Assembly (NCBI RefSeq): GCF_030867145.1
Contig: NC_134441.1
Location: forward strand, 2,504,001-2,568,000
Origin: Opisthocomus hoazin
Lineage: Eukaryota > Chordata > Aves > Opisthocomiformes > Opisthocomidae
DNA length: 64,000 bases
Reading direction: 5' to 3'
In this document: positions 21,201 to 30,860 of the stretch, piece by piece
Layout: each line of letters starts with the position of its first letter
Numbering within the stretch: position 1 is the stretch's first letter
Program-made: the position numbers and the translations under genes
Notes under the pieces: model-generated
Told to the model about the DNA's origin: nothing
Seen by the model: only the letters and a program-made list of their open reading frames with translations
The model's database searches: none

Positions 21201-24200
21201 GGAGCGGTTTTTGGGCACCGAGGAGCAATTTTTAGGTGCTGAGGAGTGGTTTTTAGGCACAAAGGCATGGTTTTTGGGCACCAAGGGGCGGTTTATGGGC
21301 GCTGAGGAGCAGTTTTTGAGCATGGAGGGGCGGTTTTTGGGTGCCGAGGGGCGGTTTTTGGGCACCAAGTAGTGTTTTCTAGACTCCAAGGAGTGTTTTC
21401 TCTCCGCCAGGCGGTCTGGATGATAACGAGAGGGTGCACATGAGAATCCTGCAGACCATTTACAAGCAGCTGACCCGCTCCAGGCTGGGCTGCCCGCGCT
21501 ACGGGGCGCACTGGAAGAGCTCGGCTTTCAAGGTAGGGCGGTCGGAGAGACGCAAACCTCTGCTGGGAGAGAGCGCGCCGCTGCCCTTCCCCCGCTCCGG
21601 AGCCGGGATCCGGAGGCAGCGCGGGGGGTTTGCTGCTCATTCCCTCTCCCTGCACGCAGCCGCCGTCCCGGCTGCCGTTCCGTTGAGGTCGGAAAAGACC
21701 CGTCGGATCACCGTGTCCAGCTGGCGTGGGCGTCAGAAGTAGTTGGCGTAAGCCGTTACCCGGGTCATTAATGCTCATCATTAGCGAGCGATCTCTGCGG
21801 CTAATGAGCCGTCTCCGGAGAGCTGGTTTCCTAGCGAGGCGCGGGTCAGGGCTCTGTCGCTAAGGTCGTGTCGCGGGTCGCTCTCCGCCCGGCCTCGGTG
21901 AGGGGAACGGCGCGATGAAAGGCGTCACGCGCGGCCCGGCGGGAGCCTCCGGGCGAGGGAAATAGGCCGGGTTTGGGGGGAGCCGGGGAGCCTCGTCGGG
22001 AGGGAAAGGCTGGAAAGTTGGGCAGAGAGGAACCTGATGAGGTTCAACAAAGCCAAATGTAGGGTCCTGCACCTGGGGAGGAACAACCCCAGGCACCAGG
22101 ACAGGCTGGGGTGACCTGCTGGAGAGCAGCTCTGCGGAGAGGGACTGGGAGTGCTGGGGGACAACAGGGTGACCATGAGCCAGCAGCGTGCCCTGGGTGC
22201 CAAGAAGACTGATGGGATCCTGGGGTGCATCAAGAGGAGTGTGAGTGGGCAGCAGGGCGAGGGAGGTTCTCCTTCCCCTCTGCTCTGCCCTGGGGAGGCC
22301 CCATCTGCAGTGCTGGGTCCAGTGCTGGGCTCCCCAGGTCAAGAAAGATGAGGAGCTACTGGAGAGAGTCCAGCGCAGGGCTGCGAGGATGAGGAGGGAC
22401 TGGAGCATCTCTGCTACGAGGAGAGGCTGAGGGAGCTGGGCTTGTTCAGCCTGGAGAAGAGAAGGCTGAGAGGGGACCTTAGAAATGCCTCTAAATATCT
22501 GCAGGGTGGGGGTCAGGAGGACGGGGCCAGACTCTTTCCAGTGGTGCCCAGCGACAGGACAAGGGGCAGCGGGCACAAACTGGAGCAGAGGAAGCTCCAG
22601 CTGAACCCGAGGAAGAACTTCTTCCCTCTGAGGGTGACGGAGCCCTGGCCCAGGCTGCCCAGGGAGGCTGTGGAGTCTCCTTCTCTGGAGATATTCCAGC
22701 CCCGCCTGGCCGCGGTGCTGTGCCCCCTGCTCTGGGTGACCCTGCTTGGGCAGGGGGTTGGGCTGGGGACCCCCAGAGGGCCCTTCCAGCCCCTGCCATG
22801 CTGGGATGCTGGATTCTGCTTGCCAGCCAGATGTGCCCGGGGCTGGGGAGGGCTGGGAGCTGCCCGTTCCCAGGGTGGGCGAGCGGGGGCTCGTGGACAG
22901 AGGCTCCCGTGCCCTTCGGCTCCGGTTTGGGAAGCTCCCCAAGAGCTTGTGATTCCTGAAGGGAATCGCTGGGATTCCTCCGCTCTGGCAACACGGCAGC
23001 GGGGTAGGGACAGCACTGGGGAGGGGGGAGGTGACCAGAGAGTGACACCAGGCTGTGTGTGTCCCCTCCCCTCGCAGGTGCGGATCCCGGGACCGACCTC
23101 CGAGGGACGGGGATGCTGGGCTTGATGCAGATCCTCCACTTCGTCCTGGACGCTCGGACCCTGCCGCTGGCTCGGGAGATCTTCGCGCTGTCCCAGCACG
23201 AAACCCAGGCACGTCCGTCCCTCCTCCGCGCTCGCTCCCCGCAGCGGCGTCGGCCGATCGAATCGCTCGGGGCGAGGGAAGCGCAAAAACCTGCTCCTCG
23301 GAGTAAGGGCTCGATGATTTTTGCGCTGAGCAGCTGGGGAGGGGAGGAAGGCGCTCCCCAAAGAGCGGAGGAGCCCAACCGCGGCGTGGAGCCGAGCTCC
23401 AGCTCTTGGACTTAGTCCGGGACAGATTTTTAGCGTCCCGGTGGAGCTCAGAGATTCGCTCCCGGGATGCTGGCTCGGAGCTGGGCCTGGGCAGGTGAAA
23501 AGGGCCCGAGAAGCGGGCGCAGAGCGGCGCGGCGCGAAAACGGGAGCGAGCGCAGCCCGTCCCCCTAACCCTGGTGGGTTCATCCTGCGAGTGGCTGGGT
23601 TTAAGCCGGGATCCGAGCTCGGCTTGACCCGCAGCTCCCGTCTGAGCCTGGATCCGCAGCCGGGTCTGGGTCCGGGGCCGTGCGGACGCGGCGCGACGGG
23701 GCTGGAGGTGTCGCCCGCGCCCCCTCCGCGTCCCGGGAGAGGCTTTTCCCAGCGGGGCCGCCAAGAAACGCTCCTTCTCTTGCAGAATTTCCCCTTCTGC
23801 CTCATGTCGGTGAACATCACCCGCATCGTCCTGCGGGCCCTGCGGGACGAGCGTCTCTCCAGGCGAGCGCCGGGGGTCTCGGGCGGCGGCCGGGGGGTCC
23901 GCAGCCGGGCGCTGAGCCCCTCGCCGCCCGTTCGCAGGGAGTGCAACCGCAGGCAGCAGGTCATCGCCGTGCTGAACGACCTGTACGCCGCGGCCTTCCT
24001 GCAGCTCTACCGCGTCTGGAAACGGCAGCACAAGACCCTCGCCGACGCGGGCTGCCTCCTGAAGGGTACGTCTGCCCCGCGCCGCCCCCTCCTCACCCGC
24101 AGCCCGGCGGAGGACCCCGCCGCATTCGCGACCCCCAGAATCCCCACGCGTTCATCGCTCCGGCCCAGCGCCCGGGTTTCCCCCGGTGTTTAACGATCTG

Positions 24201-24790
24201 AGCGCCCGACGGGGTGGTTTTTCCCCCCGCTCCGCCCGCTTTGCGTCTCGAAGTCTGGACGGTGAGCGCCCGCGGACGCGCCCGGCCGTGTTCGGAGGGC
24301 GCCGGGGACGACGCTCGCTCCCCGCGCCGCGCGGTTGCGCAAGCCCTGTTTGCGAGGCGGGCCGCTGACGGCGGTGCTTTTCGCTAAATGAACCGTTGGG
24401 GTTATTTGCTCCGGAGGAGAGCGATGTCAGCGGAGCTAATGGCTCCCTCTCGAAACGGGGCCCAGCTGCCGGGGTCGGGCTCCGCTTCCAGCCCTCGATT
24501 CCCTCCCCGGGGGGGAGCTCGGGCTGAGGGTTTCGGCGCGGAGCTTTGCGTTGCCTCAACCCTGCCAGAAATCAACCACGGCTCGGAAAGCCGCCCTCGC
24601 GGCGTCCTCACGCGTTTCCCTCTCCGCAGAGCTGGAGTTATCCGCCAGGAAGAAACCGAAGCGGCTCCTGAAATCCCTGCAGGCCTACGTCAGCCCCGGC
24701 CCGCGGCCGCCGTCCCCTCCCGCCGTCAGCGGCGAGGAGATCGCCTTCACGGCCGTCTGCGAGCCGGACGGAGACCCCCGGCCGGTCTGA
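18248..24790 (+). CDS. ELMOD3: ELMOD3, ELMO-domain protein (ARL2 GAP type)
   Basis: ELMO/CED-12 domain proteins act as GTPase-activating proteins for ARF/ARL GTPases, ELMOD3 on ARL2. Coding exons: 18248-18322, 18683-18752, 19080-19142, 19466-19551, 19772-19895, 21411-21532, 23078-23208, 23786-23862, 23938-24065, 24630-24790, about 345 aa. Diagnostic strings are [59 protein letters not shown] and [20 protein letters not shown], in the order of human ELMOD3. The ATG at 18248 follows an acceptor (CCCCGCAG) and exon 1 ends in phase 0 at SLP before [13 protein letters not shown], matching the human GIP/ISELKNHGILQAL junction. Exon 7 joins exon 6 one base out of frame, so one base is apparently missing at about 23078 (expected GGTGCG, seen GTGCGG). 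Introns 7 and 8 have GC donors (CAG|GCACGT, CAG|GCGAGC). Intron 5 is mostly satellite; intron 6 holds a CR1. Confidence 0.94.
20190..21375. repeat. 21-bp satellite array in ELMOD3 intron 5
   Basis: About 55 units of GAGCAGTTTTTGGGCACCAAG with point variants, 21 bp each with rare 19-20 bp units. A higher-order period is visible: the distinctive GCATGAAGGGGTGTTTTTGG variant starts at 20401, 20630 and 20859, exactly 229 bp apart, and the units between follow in the same order. Because 21 is a multiple of 3, both strands show long false reading frames with a 7-residue period. The array stops about 35 bp before the exon 6 acceptor. The same unit recurs at 25045-25400. Confidence 0.95.
22008..22815 (+). 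mobile_element. CR1 LINE, 5'-truncated 3' end (copy 3)
   Basis: It lies in ELMOD3 intron 6, sense to the gene. It begins at GGCTGGAAAGTTGGGCAGAG, the same CR1 region as copy 1, and runs to the conserved end near GCCATGCTGGGATGCTGGATTC, without the full octamer tail. It is collinear with copies 1 and 2, but small indels break its reading frame in several places (for example near 22110 and 22240-22260), so it is the most decayed of the three. Confidence 0.9.
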
Positions 24791-25044
24791 GGCGGGGGGA
24801 GACGCGTCGCGGGGACCCCCAGCTCGCCCTCGCCTCCGCGCGGGGGGCCGGGAAGGGCCCTGGGGGGTCGGGGCGGTGGGAGGGGGCCGCTGCCCTGAAG
24901 CGCAGTGAGGGGGGGTCTGCGAGCAGGCCGGGGGAGCCTGGGGAGCGTGGATTTTTACCCTAACCCCCCCAAAAAGGGCGGTTTGCCGCCTCGTCCCGGC
25001 GGCGGGGTCGGCGTTGCTCGGCGCCGCGGGGTCTTCACCAAGGG

Positions 25045-25400
25045 GGGGTTTGTAGGCGCCGAGGAGCGGTTTTTGGCATGGAGGGGTGGTTTTTGGGCAC
25101 AAGGAGCGGTTTTTGGGTGCCGAGGGGCAGTTTTTGGGTGCCAAGGGATGGTTTTTAGGTGCTGAGGAGCAGTTTTTGGGCACGGAGGGGTGGTTTTGGG
25201 CGCCAAGGAGCTGTTTTTGGGTGCCAAGGGGCAGTGTTTGGGTGCCAGGGGGCAGTGTTTGGGTGCCAAGGGGTGGTTTTTAGGTGCTGAGGGGCAGTTT
25301 TTGGGCACAGGGGAGTGGTTTTGGGCACCGAGGGGCAGTTTTTAGGCACTGAGGAGCTGTTTTTGGGTGCCAAGGGGTGGTTTTTGGGCGCCGAGGAGCG
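25045..25400. repeat. Second array of the 21-bp ELMOD3 satellite
   Basis: About 17 units of the same GAGCAGTTTTTGGGCACCGAG family as the intron 5 array, here 250 bp after the ELMOD3 stop codon and so within the likely 3' UTR. Unit variants (GGTGCCAAGGGATGG, TTTAGGTGCTGAGGAGC) match individual units of the intron array, so the two arrays share ancestry. Confidence 0.92.
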
Positions 25401-25822
25401 GCTGGGGGCACCTTGACCCCGCGGTTTGGGGACCCCCCTGAACTCCCCGGGGTGTTGCTGCACCCATCGGGTGTTAGAAGGAGGGAGAAATGCTTTTCTG
25501 GGTGTAATAGAGGATTTTTTTTGGGGGTGTGGAAGAAAGGGGGGGACCCCCGTGCCCTCCTCCTGCAGCCCTCCGTGCCTCAGTTTCCCCTCTCAGGCCA
25601 GGCGGGGCCGAGCCGGGAGCAGCGATGGGAAACGCTCCCAAAGCACCTTCAGCCCTCGAAAGAGGGGAAAAACGCCCAAAAATGTGGAGGGGGGCGGAAA
25701 GGCGAGGAGCTGGGGGGCTCGGAGGGCCCCCACAGCTGCCGGGGGGGGGTTTCTCCCCCCCAAGGGGCGATCGCCTTCCTGGTGGGGGTGGGGAAGGCTT
25801 TCCCCGGCTGGAAAAAACACCC

Positions 25823-25828
25823 AATAAA
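25823..25828 (+). terminator. ELMOD3: ELMOD3 poly(A) signal AATAAA
   Basis: The first canonical AATAAA (CCAATAAATGGG) after the ELMOD3 stop at 24790. It would give a 3' UTR of about 1.05 kb that includes the second 21-bp satellite array. Confidence 0.6.
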
Positions 25829-25879
25829 TGGGAAAAAAAGGTAAAAAGGAGCAGGGGGGGTTTGTCTCCTGATTCTGAA

Positions 25880-26335
25880 TTTGGGGGGGGGGGGGGGCAG
25901 GAGAGCGCCTTGGGGGGTGAGGGGAGGGGGGAGCGGGCCGCGGGTCCCTGGGGTGAGGGGGCCAGATGGGGGCTACAGGGGGGGTGCTGGGGGGCGGTAC
26001 CGAGGGGAGATGGGGGTGCTGGGGTTGGTGATGCCGGTGAGGGGGGGTGCCGGGGGTGGGGGGCACAGGGGGGTACCGGGAGTCGGGGGTGCCTGGATGG
26101 GGTGTGGGCGCTGGGGGGGTTACCGGGGGGAGATGGGGGGTACCGGGGATTTGTGGGTGCCGGGGATGGGATGGGGGTACCGGGGATGAGGGGGTGCCCG
26201 GGATGGGGCGTGGGTGTTGAGGAGGGGGGGTACTGGGGGGAGATGTGTGGGTGCTGGGGGGGGGTACCGGGGGGAGATGTGTGGGTGCCGGAGATGGGGT
26301 ACCGGGAGGGGATGTGGGTGCCGGGGGGGTCGGAG
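25880..26335. repeat. G-rich GGGGGTACCGGGGAT minisatellite
   Basis: Between the ELMOD3 3' end and ADRA2B. Irregular 15-40 bp modules (GGTACCGGGGGGAGATG, GGGTGCCGGGGATGGG, GGTGCTGGGG). No coding feature is seen. Confidence 0.85.
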
Positions 26336-26479
26336 CGGATCCTGATGCTGAGCCCGGCCCCGTGCCCCCCCCGGTTCCGCCCGGTTCCGCCCCGGGGCGG
26401 GGGCTCAGCCCCCCCCCCCCCCCCCAACCCGCTTTAAAACCCCGCGGGGGCGGCGCCGCCAGCGCAGAGCCCGGGGGCG

Positions 26480-27240
26480 GCGGGACCGGGACCGGCAGCG
26501 GGTGCGGGTACGGGCAGGGTGCGGGCAGGGTACAGGCAGCGCAGCGTAGGGGTGCCGGCAGCGGCAGGGCAGGGGTGCAGGCAGGGTGAGGGCGGGGGTG
26601 CAGGCAGCACTTAGGACCACAGCAGGGGGGTGCAGGCAGGGCAGGGGTGCAGGCAGCAGCAGGGACTGCAGGCAGGGGGGTGCAGGCAGGGTGAGGGTGC
26701 AGGCAGGGTACAGGCAGCAGCAGGGACGGCAGGGGAGTAGCAGGCAGGGGTGTGGCAGCAGTAGGGACCGCAGGCAGGGGGGTACGGGCAGGGGTGCAGG
26801 CAGGGTGAGGGTGCAGGCAGGGTGCAGGTAGCACTAAGGACCGCAGGCAGGGAGAAGGCAGGGGAGCAGGCAGGGGAGCAGCAGGCAGAGGTGCAGGCAG
26901 CACTTAGGACCACAGGCAGGGGGATACAGGCAGGGGCAGGGGTGCAGCAGCAGCAGGGACCCCAGGCAGGGTGCAGGCAGTGGCAGGGACCGCAGGCAGG
27001 GGGTACGGGCAGGGGTGCAGGCAGGGTGAGGGCAGGGGTGCAGGCAGCAGTAGGGACTGCAGGCAGGGGGATACAGGCAGGGGCAGGGGTGCAGGCAGCA
27101 GTAGGGACCGCAGGGAGGGTGCAGGCAGTGGCAGGGACCGCAGGCAGGGGGATACAGGCAGGGGCAGGGGTGCAGGCAGGGGTGCAGGCAGCAGCAGGGA
27201 CCACAGGCAGGGGTGCAGGCAGGGGAGCCGCAGGCAGCAT
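26480..27240. repeat. GCAGGCAG-type minisatellite immediately upstream of ADRA2B
   Basis: About 0.75 kb of modules such as GGGGTGCAGGCAGCAGTAG, GGACCGCAGGCAGGGGGAT and ACAGGCAGGGGCAGGGGTGC, in repeated blocks of 60-100 bp. It ends about 80 bp before the ADRA2B ATG, so it probably forms the proximal promoter or 5' UTR. It lacks CpG sites, unlike the flanking sequence. Confidence 0.88.
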
Positions 27241-27321
27241 GGCGAGACACCCCGGCGTCCCCCGTGCCCCCACAAGCCCCGTCCCCGGGTCACCGCTGAG
27301 CGCCGGCGGCCGGACCCCGCC

Positions 27322-28429
27322 ATGGAGACCCCCGCGGGCGGTTACTCGGCGCAAGCCGCTGCCGCCATCGCCGCCGCCATCGCCTTCCTGGTGCTCTTCA
27401 CCGTCGCCGGCAACGCGCTGGTGATCCTGGCGGTGCTGAGCAGCCGCGCGCTGCGGGCGCCCCAGAACCTCTTCCTGGTGTCGCTGGCGGCCGCCGACAT
27501 CTTGGTGGCCACCCTCATCATCCCCTTCTCGCTGGCCAACGAGCTCCTGGGCTACTGGTACTTCGAGAGGACGTGGTGCGAGGTCTACCTGGCGCTGGAC
27601 GTCCTCTTCTGCACCTCCTCCATCGTCCACCTCTGCGCCATCAGCCTGGACCGCTACTGGGCGGTCAGCCGCGCCGTCGCCTACAACGCCAAGCGGACGC
27701 CGCGGCGCATCAATGTGCGGCATCCTCATCGTCTGGACCATCGCCGCCGCCATCTCCCTCCCGCCGCTGGTCTACAAGGGGGAGAAGAAGGCGGCGGCGG
27801 CGGGCGGGCGGCCGCAGTGCAAGCTCAACGAGGAGGCCTGGTACGTCCTCTCCTCCAGCGTCGGCTCCTTCTTCGCGCCGTGCGCCATCATGGTCCTCGT
27901 CTACCTGCGCATCTACCTGATCGCCAGGCGCCGCGCCCGCCGCGCGCTGTCACCGCCGAGCGTCCCCGTCCAGCCCGGCGCCGAAGCCCCGCGCCCGCCG
28001 GCGGACAGGACCTCGCTGCTGAGCCCCGAGGAGCCCCCGGCGTCCCCCGCGCCGACGCCATCGCCCGGGGCCGCCCCAAGGACACCTTGGCCACTGGGGA
28101 CGGGGCGGGTGGTGTTGGCGCGTCGGGCGCCGGCCGCTGACCCCGTGGAGGAGGAAGACTCAGGTCAACCGGGAGAAACGCTTCACCTTCGTCTTGGCCG
28201 TGGTGGTCGGCGTCTTCATCCTCTGCTGGTTCCCCTTCTTCTTCCTCTACAGCCTGGCGCGCTCTGTCCCCGCCGCTGCAAGGTCCCCGACGGCGTCTTC
28301 CAGTTCTTCTTCTGGATCGGGTACTGCAACAGCTCCCTCAACCCCGTCATCTACACCGCCTTCAACCAGGACTTCCGCGCCGCCTTCCGCCGCCTCCTCT
28401 GCCGCCGCCGCGCCCCGACGCCCTGGTGA
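27322..28429 (+). CDS. ADRA2B: ADRA2B, alpha-2B adrenergic receptor (single exon, frame-broken in this assembly)
   Basis: Gi-coupled receptor for adrenaline/noradrenaline in the plasma membrane. Single exon, as in the family. It is nearly identical to human ADRA2B over the helices: [20 protein letters not shown] (TM1), [20 protein letters not shown] (TM2, with the conserved Asp), [18 protein letters not shown] (TM3), the DRY motif in [30 protein letters not shown] (TM5), [14 protein letters not shown] (TM6), [20 protein letters not shown] (TM7). The ATG follows CCGCC. Three frame changes are seen. One extra base lies at about 27713 (ATCAATGTGC where ATCAAGTGC is expected). One lies in the variable third intracellular loop before VNREKRFTF at about 28155. 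One base is missing at about 28257 (CTGGCGCGC for CTGGGCGCG). Conservation on both sides of each break favours assembly error over a dead gene. The third loop is much shorter than in human. The GPAT2 neighbour agrees with human 2q11. Confidence 0.95.
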
Positions 28430-28675
28430 GGGGCTCTGGCCACCCCCGCCTCCTCCTCCTCCTCCTCTTCCTCCTCCTCCTCGGCCTGGCTCCGCTCCCG
28501 GGGGTCTGGGGGGCTTCGGCGGGGGTCTCGCTGCCCGCTCGCGCTGCCGGATTTCCCTGGGGGGTGTGGGGGGGGGACATGTCACACGCCACGACGCCGG
28601 TCCCCAAGCCCGGTGGCCTCCCGGCTGCGCCCCCCCCCCCCCCCCCAACCCGAGGCGCCGCCGCGGCCTTTTAAC

Positions 28676-28681
28676 AATAAA
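28676..28681 (+). terminator. ADRA2B: ADRA2B poly(A) signal AATAAA
   Basis: TTTTAACAATAAAAGATATT lies 247 bp after the stop, followed by T-rich/G-rich sequence. It implies a short 3' UTR. Confidence 0.7.
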
Positions 28682-29030
28682 AGATATTTTGTAATAAGAA
28701 AAAAATGTCAGTTTTTGTCAAGGGGGGGGATGTGGGGGGCCCGGAGTGGTGGGGAGCGTCCCCGCCCCCATCCCAGGGGACCGCTGGGGACAGGAGCCAG
28801 GGCCCGTGGCGGCCGGCGGAGCGGGAACGCGGTGGCGGGGAGGGATAAACAACAATAATCATAAAAACCCCGAAACAGCCCAAAGAGAAACCTCCGCGGC
28901 CGCCGGCCCTGAGGACGTCGAACCAGGATGGAGTGTGGTGGGGTGGGGATTCGTGGGGGTCTCGTATAGGGTTGTGCTGCCCACCCCGGGGTGAGGGTGA
29001 CACATACCCGGGGGGGTGCGACCCACCGCA

Positions 29031-29415
29031 GGCTGTCGCGCCCCACGCTGCTGTGTCGTGACCCACACTGCTGTGTCGTGACCCACACCGCTGTGCTGTG
29101 ACCCACACCGCTGTGTCGTGACCCACACCCCTGTGTCGTGACCCACACCGCTGTGTCGTGACCCACACCGCTGTGCTGTGACCCACGCTGCTGTGTCGCG
29201 ACCCACACCCCTGTGTCGTGACCCACACCGCTGTGCTGTGACCCACGCCGCTGTGCATGACTCACGCCGGCACGCAGTGACCCTCACCAGGCTATCGCAA
29301 CCCACACCATGGCATCGTGACCCACGCTGGTCCGTCGCGACCCACACCAGTGCGTTGTGACTCATGACAGCGCGTGGCAAACCTCACCGGCGCGCGGTGC
29401 CCCACGCCATAACGC
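29031..29415. repeat. 20-bp tandem array downstream of ADRA2B
   Basis: About 19 units of ACCCACACCGCTGTGTCGTG. The first 11-12 units (to about 29258) are in perfect 20-bp register; the rest are more diverged (GGCATCGTG, TCCGTCGCG variants) but mostly keep the length. No link to a gene is seen. Confidence 0.9.
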
Positions 29416-29826
29416 CCCACGCCGGTGCCCCCATTGCTGGGGAACATGACCGGGGACAGCTCATGTCCGCGGTGGCGGAGGCGGCCCTGTCTCCGTGCCC
29501 CATCACGGGACTTCGCCTCCATCCGTTCCCAGCTCGGCTCCGTTCTCCTCCCCCCGAGCCCGGCGTGGCCGCGGCCGTTGGCCCGTCCCGGCGCGCTGGG
29601 ACGATGCTCGGGGTGGGAGAGGTCGTGTGAACGGGGCCGGGGCCGCGGGGGCTGCGCACGCCGAGCTGCTGGGCCCCCGCCAAGCTGGGCCCCGGGGGGG
29701 GCAGCTGGACCCGCTCCCGGCCTCCGGCACCGCGTCCCGCTGCGGGTCCCTGCGCGGGCGCCGGCTGCTTCGCACCCCACGCCGTGGGGGAGATGTGGGG
29801 CTGGGTGTGGACTCAGTGGGGTGGGA

Positions 29827-30026
29827 NNNNNNNNNNNNNNNNNNNNNNNNNNNNNNNNNNNNNNNNNNNNNNNNNNNNNNNNNNNNNNNNNNNNNNNNNN
29901 NNNNNNNNNNNNNNNNNNNNNNNNNNNNNNNNNNNNNNNNNNNNNNNNNNNNNNNNNNNNNNNNNNNNNNNNNNNNNNNNNNNNNNNNNNNNNNNNNNNN
30001 NNNNNNNNNNNNNNNNNNNNNNNNNN
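29827..30026. other. Assembly gap of 200 N
   Basis: Exactly 200 undetermined bases, probably a fixed-size placeholder. Flanks are a CpG-rich stretch on the left (29440-29820, no recognised gene) and C/G homopolymer-rich repeats on the right. Any 5' exon of GPAT2 or a small gene could be missing here. Confidence 0.99.
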
Positions 30027-30039
30027 TGTGAGCGGGGCC

Positions 30040-30860
30040 GGGGGGGGGGTCGGGAGGGCTCGGGGACCCCCCCCGAGGCTCTGCGGGGGCTGTGACCCCC
30101 CCTCAGGCCCTGGGGGGGGGGGGGCTGTGGGGGGGCGGGGTGGGGGTGTGGGTCTTGGGGGGGGTGTGGGGCCCGCGGGGGGTGTGCTACCCCCCCCCCC
30201 CCCCCCAAAGCCCTATAGGTGCTGTGGGGTGTATTGACCCCCCCAGACCCTGCGGGGTGTGTGACCCCCCCCCCCCCGGACCCTATAGGGAATGTGGGGC
30301 CTGTCTGGGGTGGGTTACCCCCCCCCATGGCTCTATAGGGGCTGTGGGGCCCACGTGGGGTATCTGACCCCCCCCCCCCAAAGCTCTACAGGGGTCGTAG
30401 GGTGTGTAATCCCCCCCCCCCAGACCCTATGGGGTGTGTGGGACCCATGTGGGGTGTGTAACCCCCCCCAGACCCTATAGGGAATGTGGGGCCCATGTGG
30501 GGTGAGTTACCCCCCCCCAAGGCTCTATAGGGGCTATGGGGTGTGTAACCCCCCCCCCCCCAGACCCTATAGGGAATGAGGGGCCCATGTGGGGTGAGTT
30601 ACCCCCCCCCAAGGCTCTATAGGGGCTATGGGGTGTGTAACCCCCCCCCCCCCAGACCCTATAGGGAATGAGGGGCCCATGTGGGGTGAGTTACCCCCCC
30701 CAAGTCTCTATAGGGGCTATGGGGTGTGTAAACCCCCCCCCCCCCCCCAGACCCTATAGGGAGTGAGGGGCCCATGTGGGATGAGTTACCCCCCCCCCAA
30801 GGCTCTATAGGGGCTATGGGGTGTGTACCCCCCCCCAAAGCCCTGTAGGACATGGGGGGC
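30040..30860. repeat. About 42/84-bp minisatellite with long C runs
   Basis: Units contain CCCTATAGGGAATGTGGGGC, CCATGTGGGGTGAGTTACC, a run of 8-14 C, then GGCTCTATAGGGGCTATGG and GTGTGTAACC with another C run. The pair of half-units repeats about 8 times. CCCTATAGGG is a perfect 10-bp palindrome present in most units. Confidence 0.9.

Noticed and set aside
19207-21389. Long periodic frames (Pro-Lys-Asn or Leu-Gly-Thr-Glu-rich) on both strands in ELMOD3 intron 5
   Set aside because: A 21-bp unit is a multiple of three, so any stop-free unit gives an endless frame. They lie inside an intron of a real gene and have no start context or family resemblance.
21655-21735. A possible further CR1 remnant (GGTCGGAAAAGACC-like)
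   Set aside because: Only about 40 bases resemble the CR1 3' region and the flanks do not; too short and diverged to claim.
27322-28429. Calling ADRA2B a pseudogene
   Set aside because: All functional motifs are conserved and the frame changes are isolated small indels. Other conserved genes in the same window (PURB, ELMOD3) show the same kind of break, which points to sequence error.
29425-29826. A + strand coding exon left of the gap
   Set aside because: The frame is open but the sequence resembles no protein family and no splice sites support it; CpG-rich DNA commonly lacks stops.
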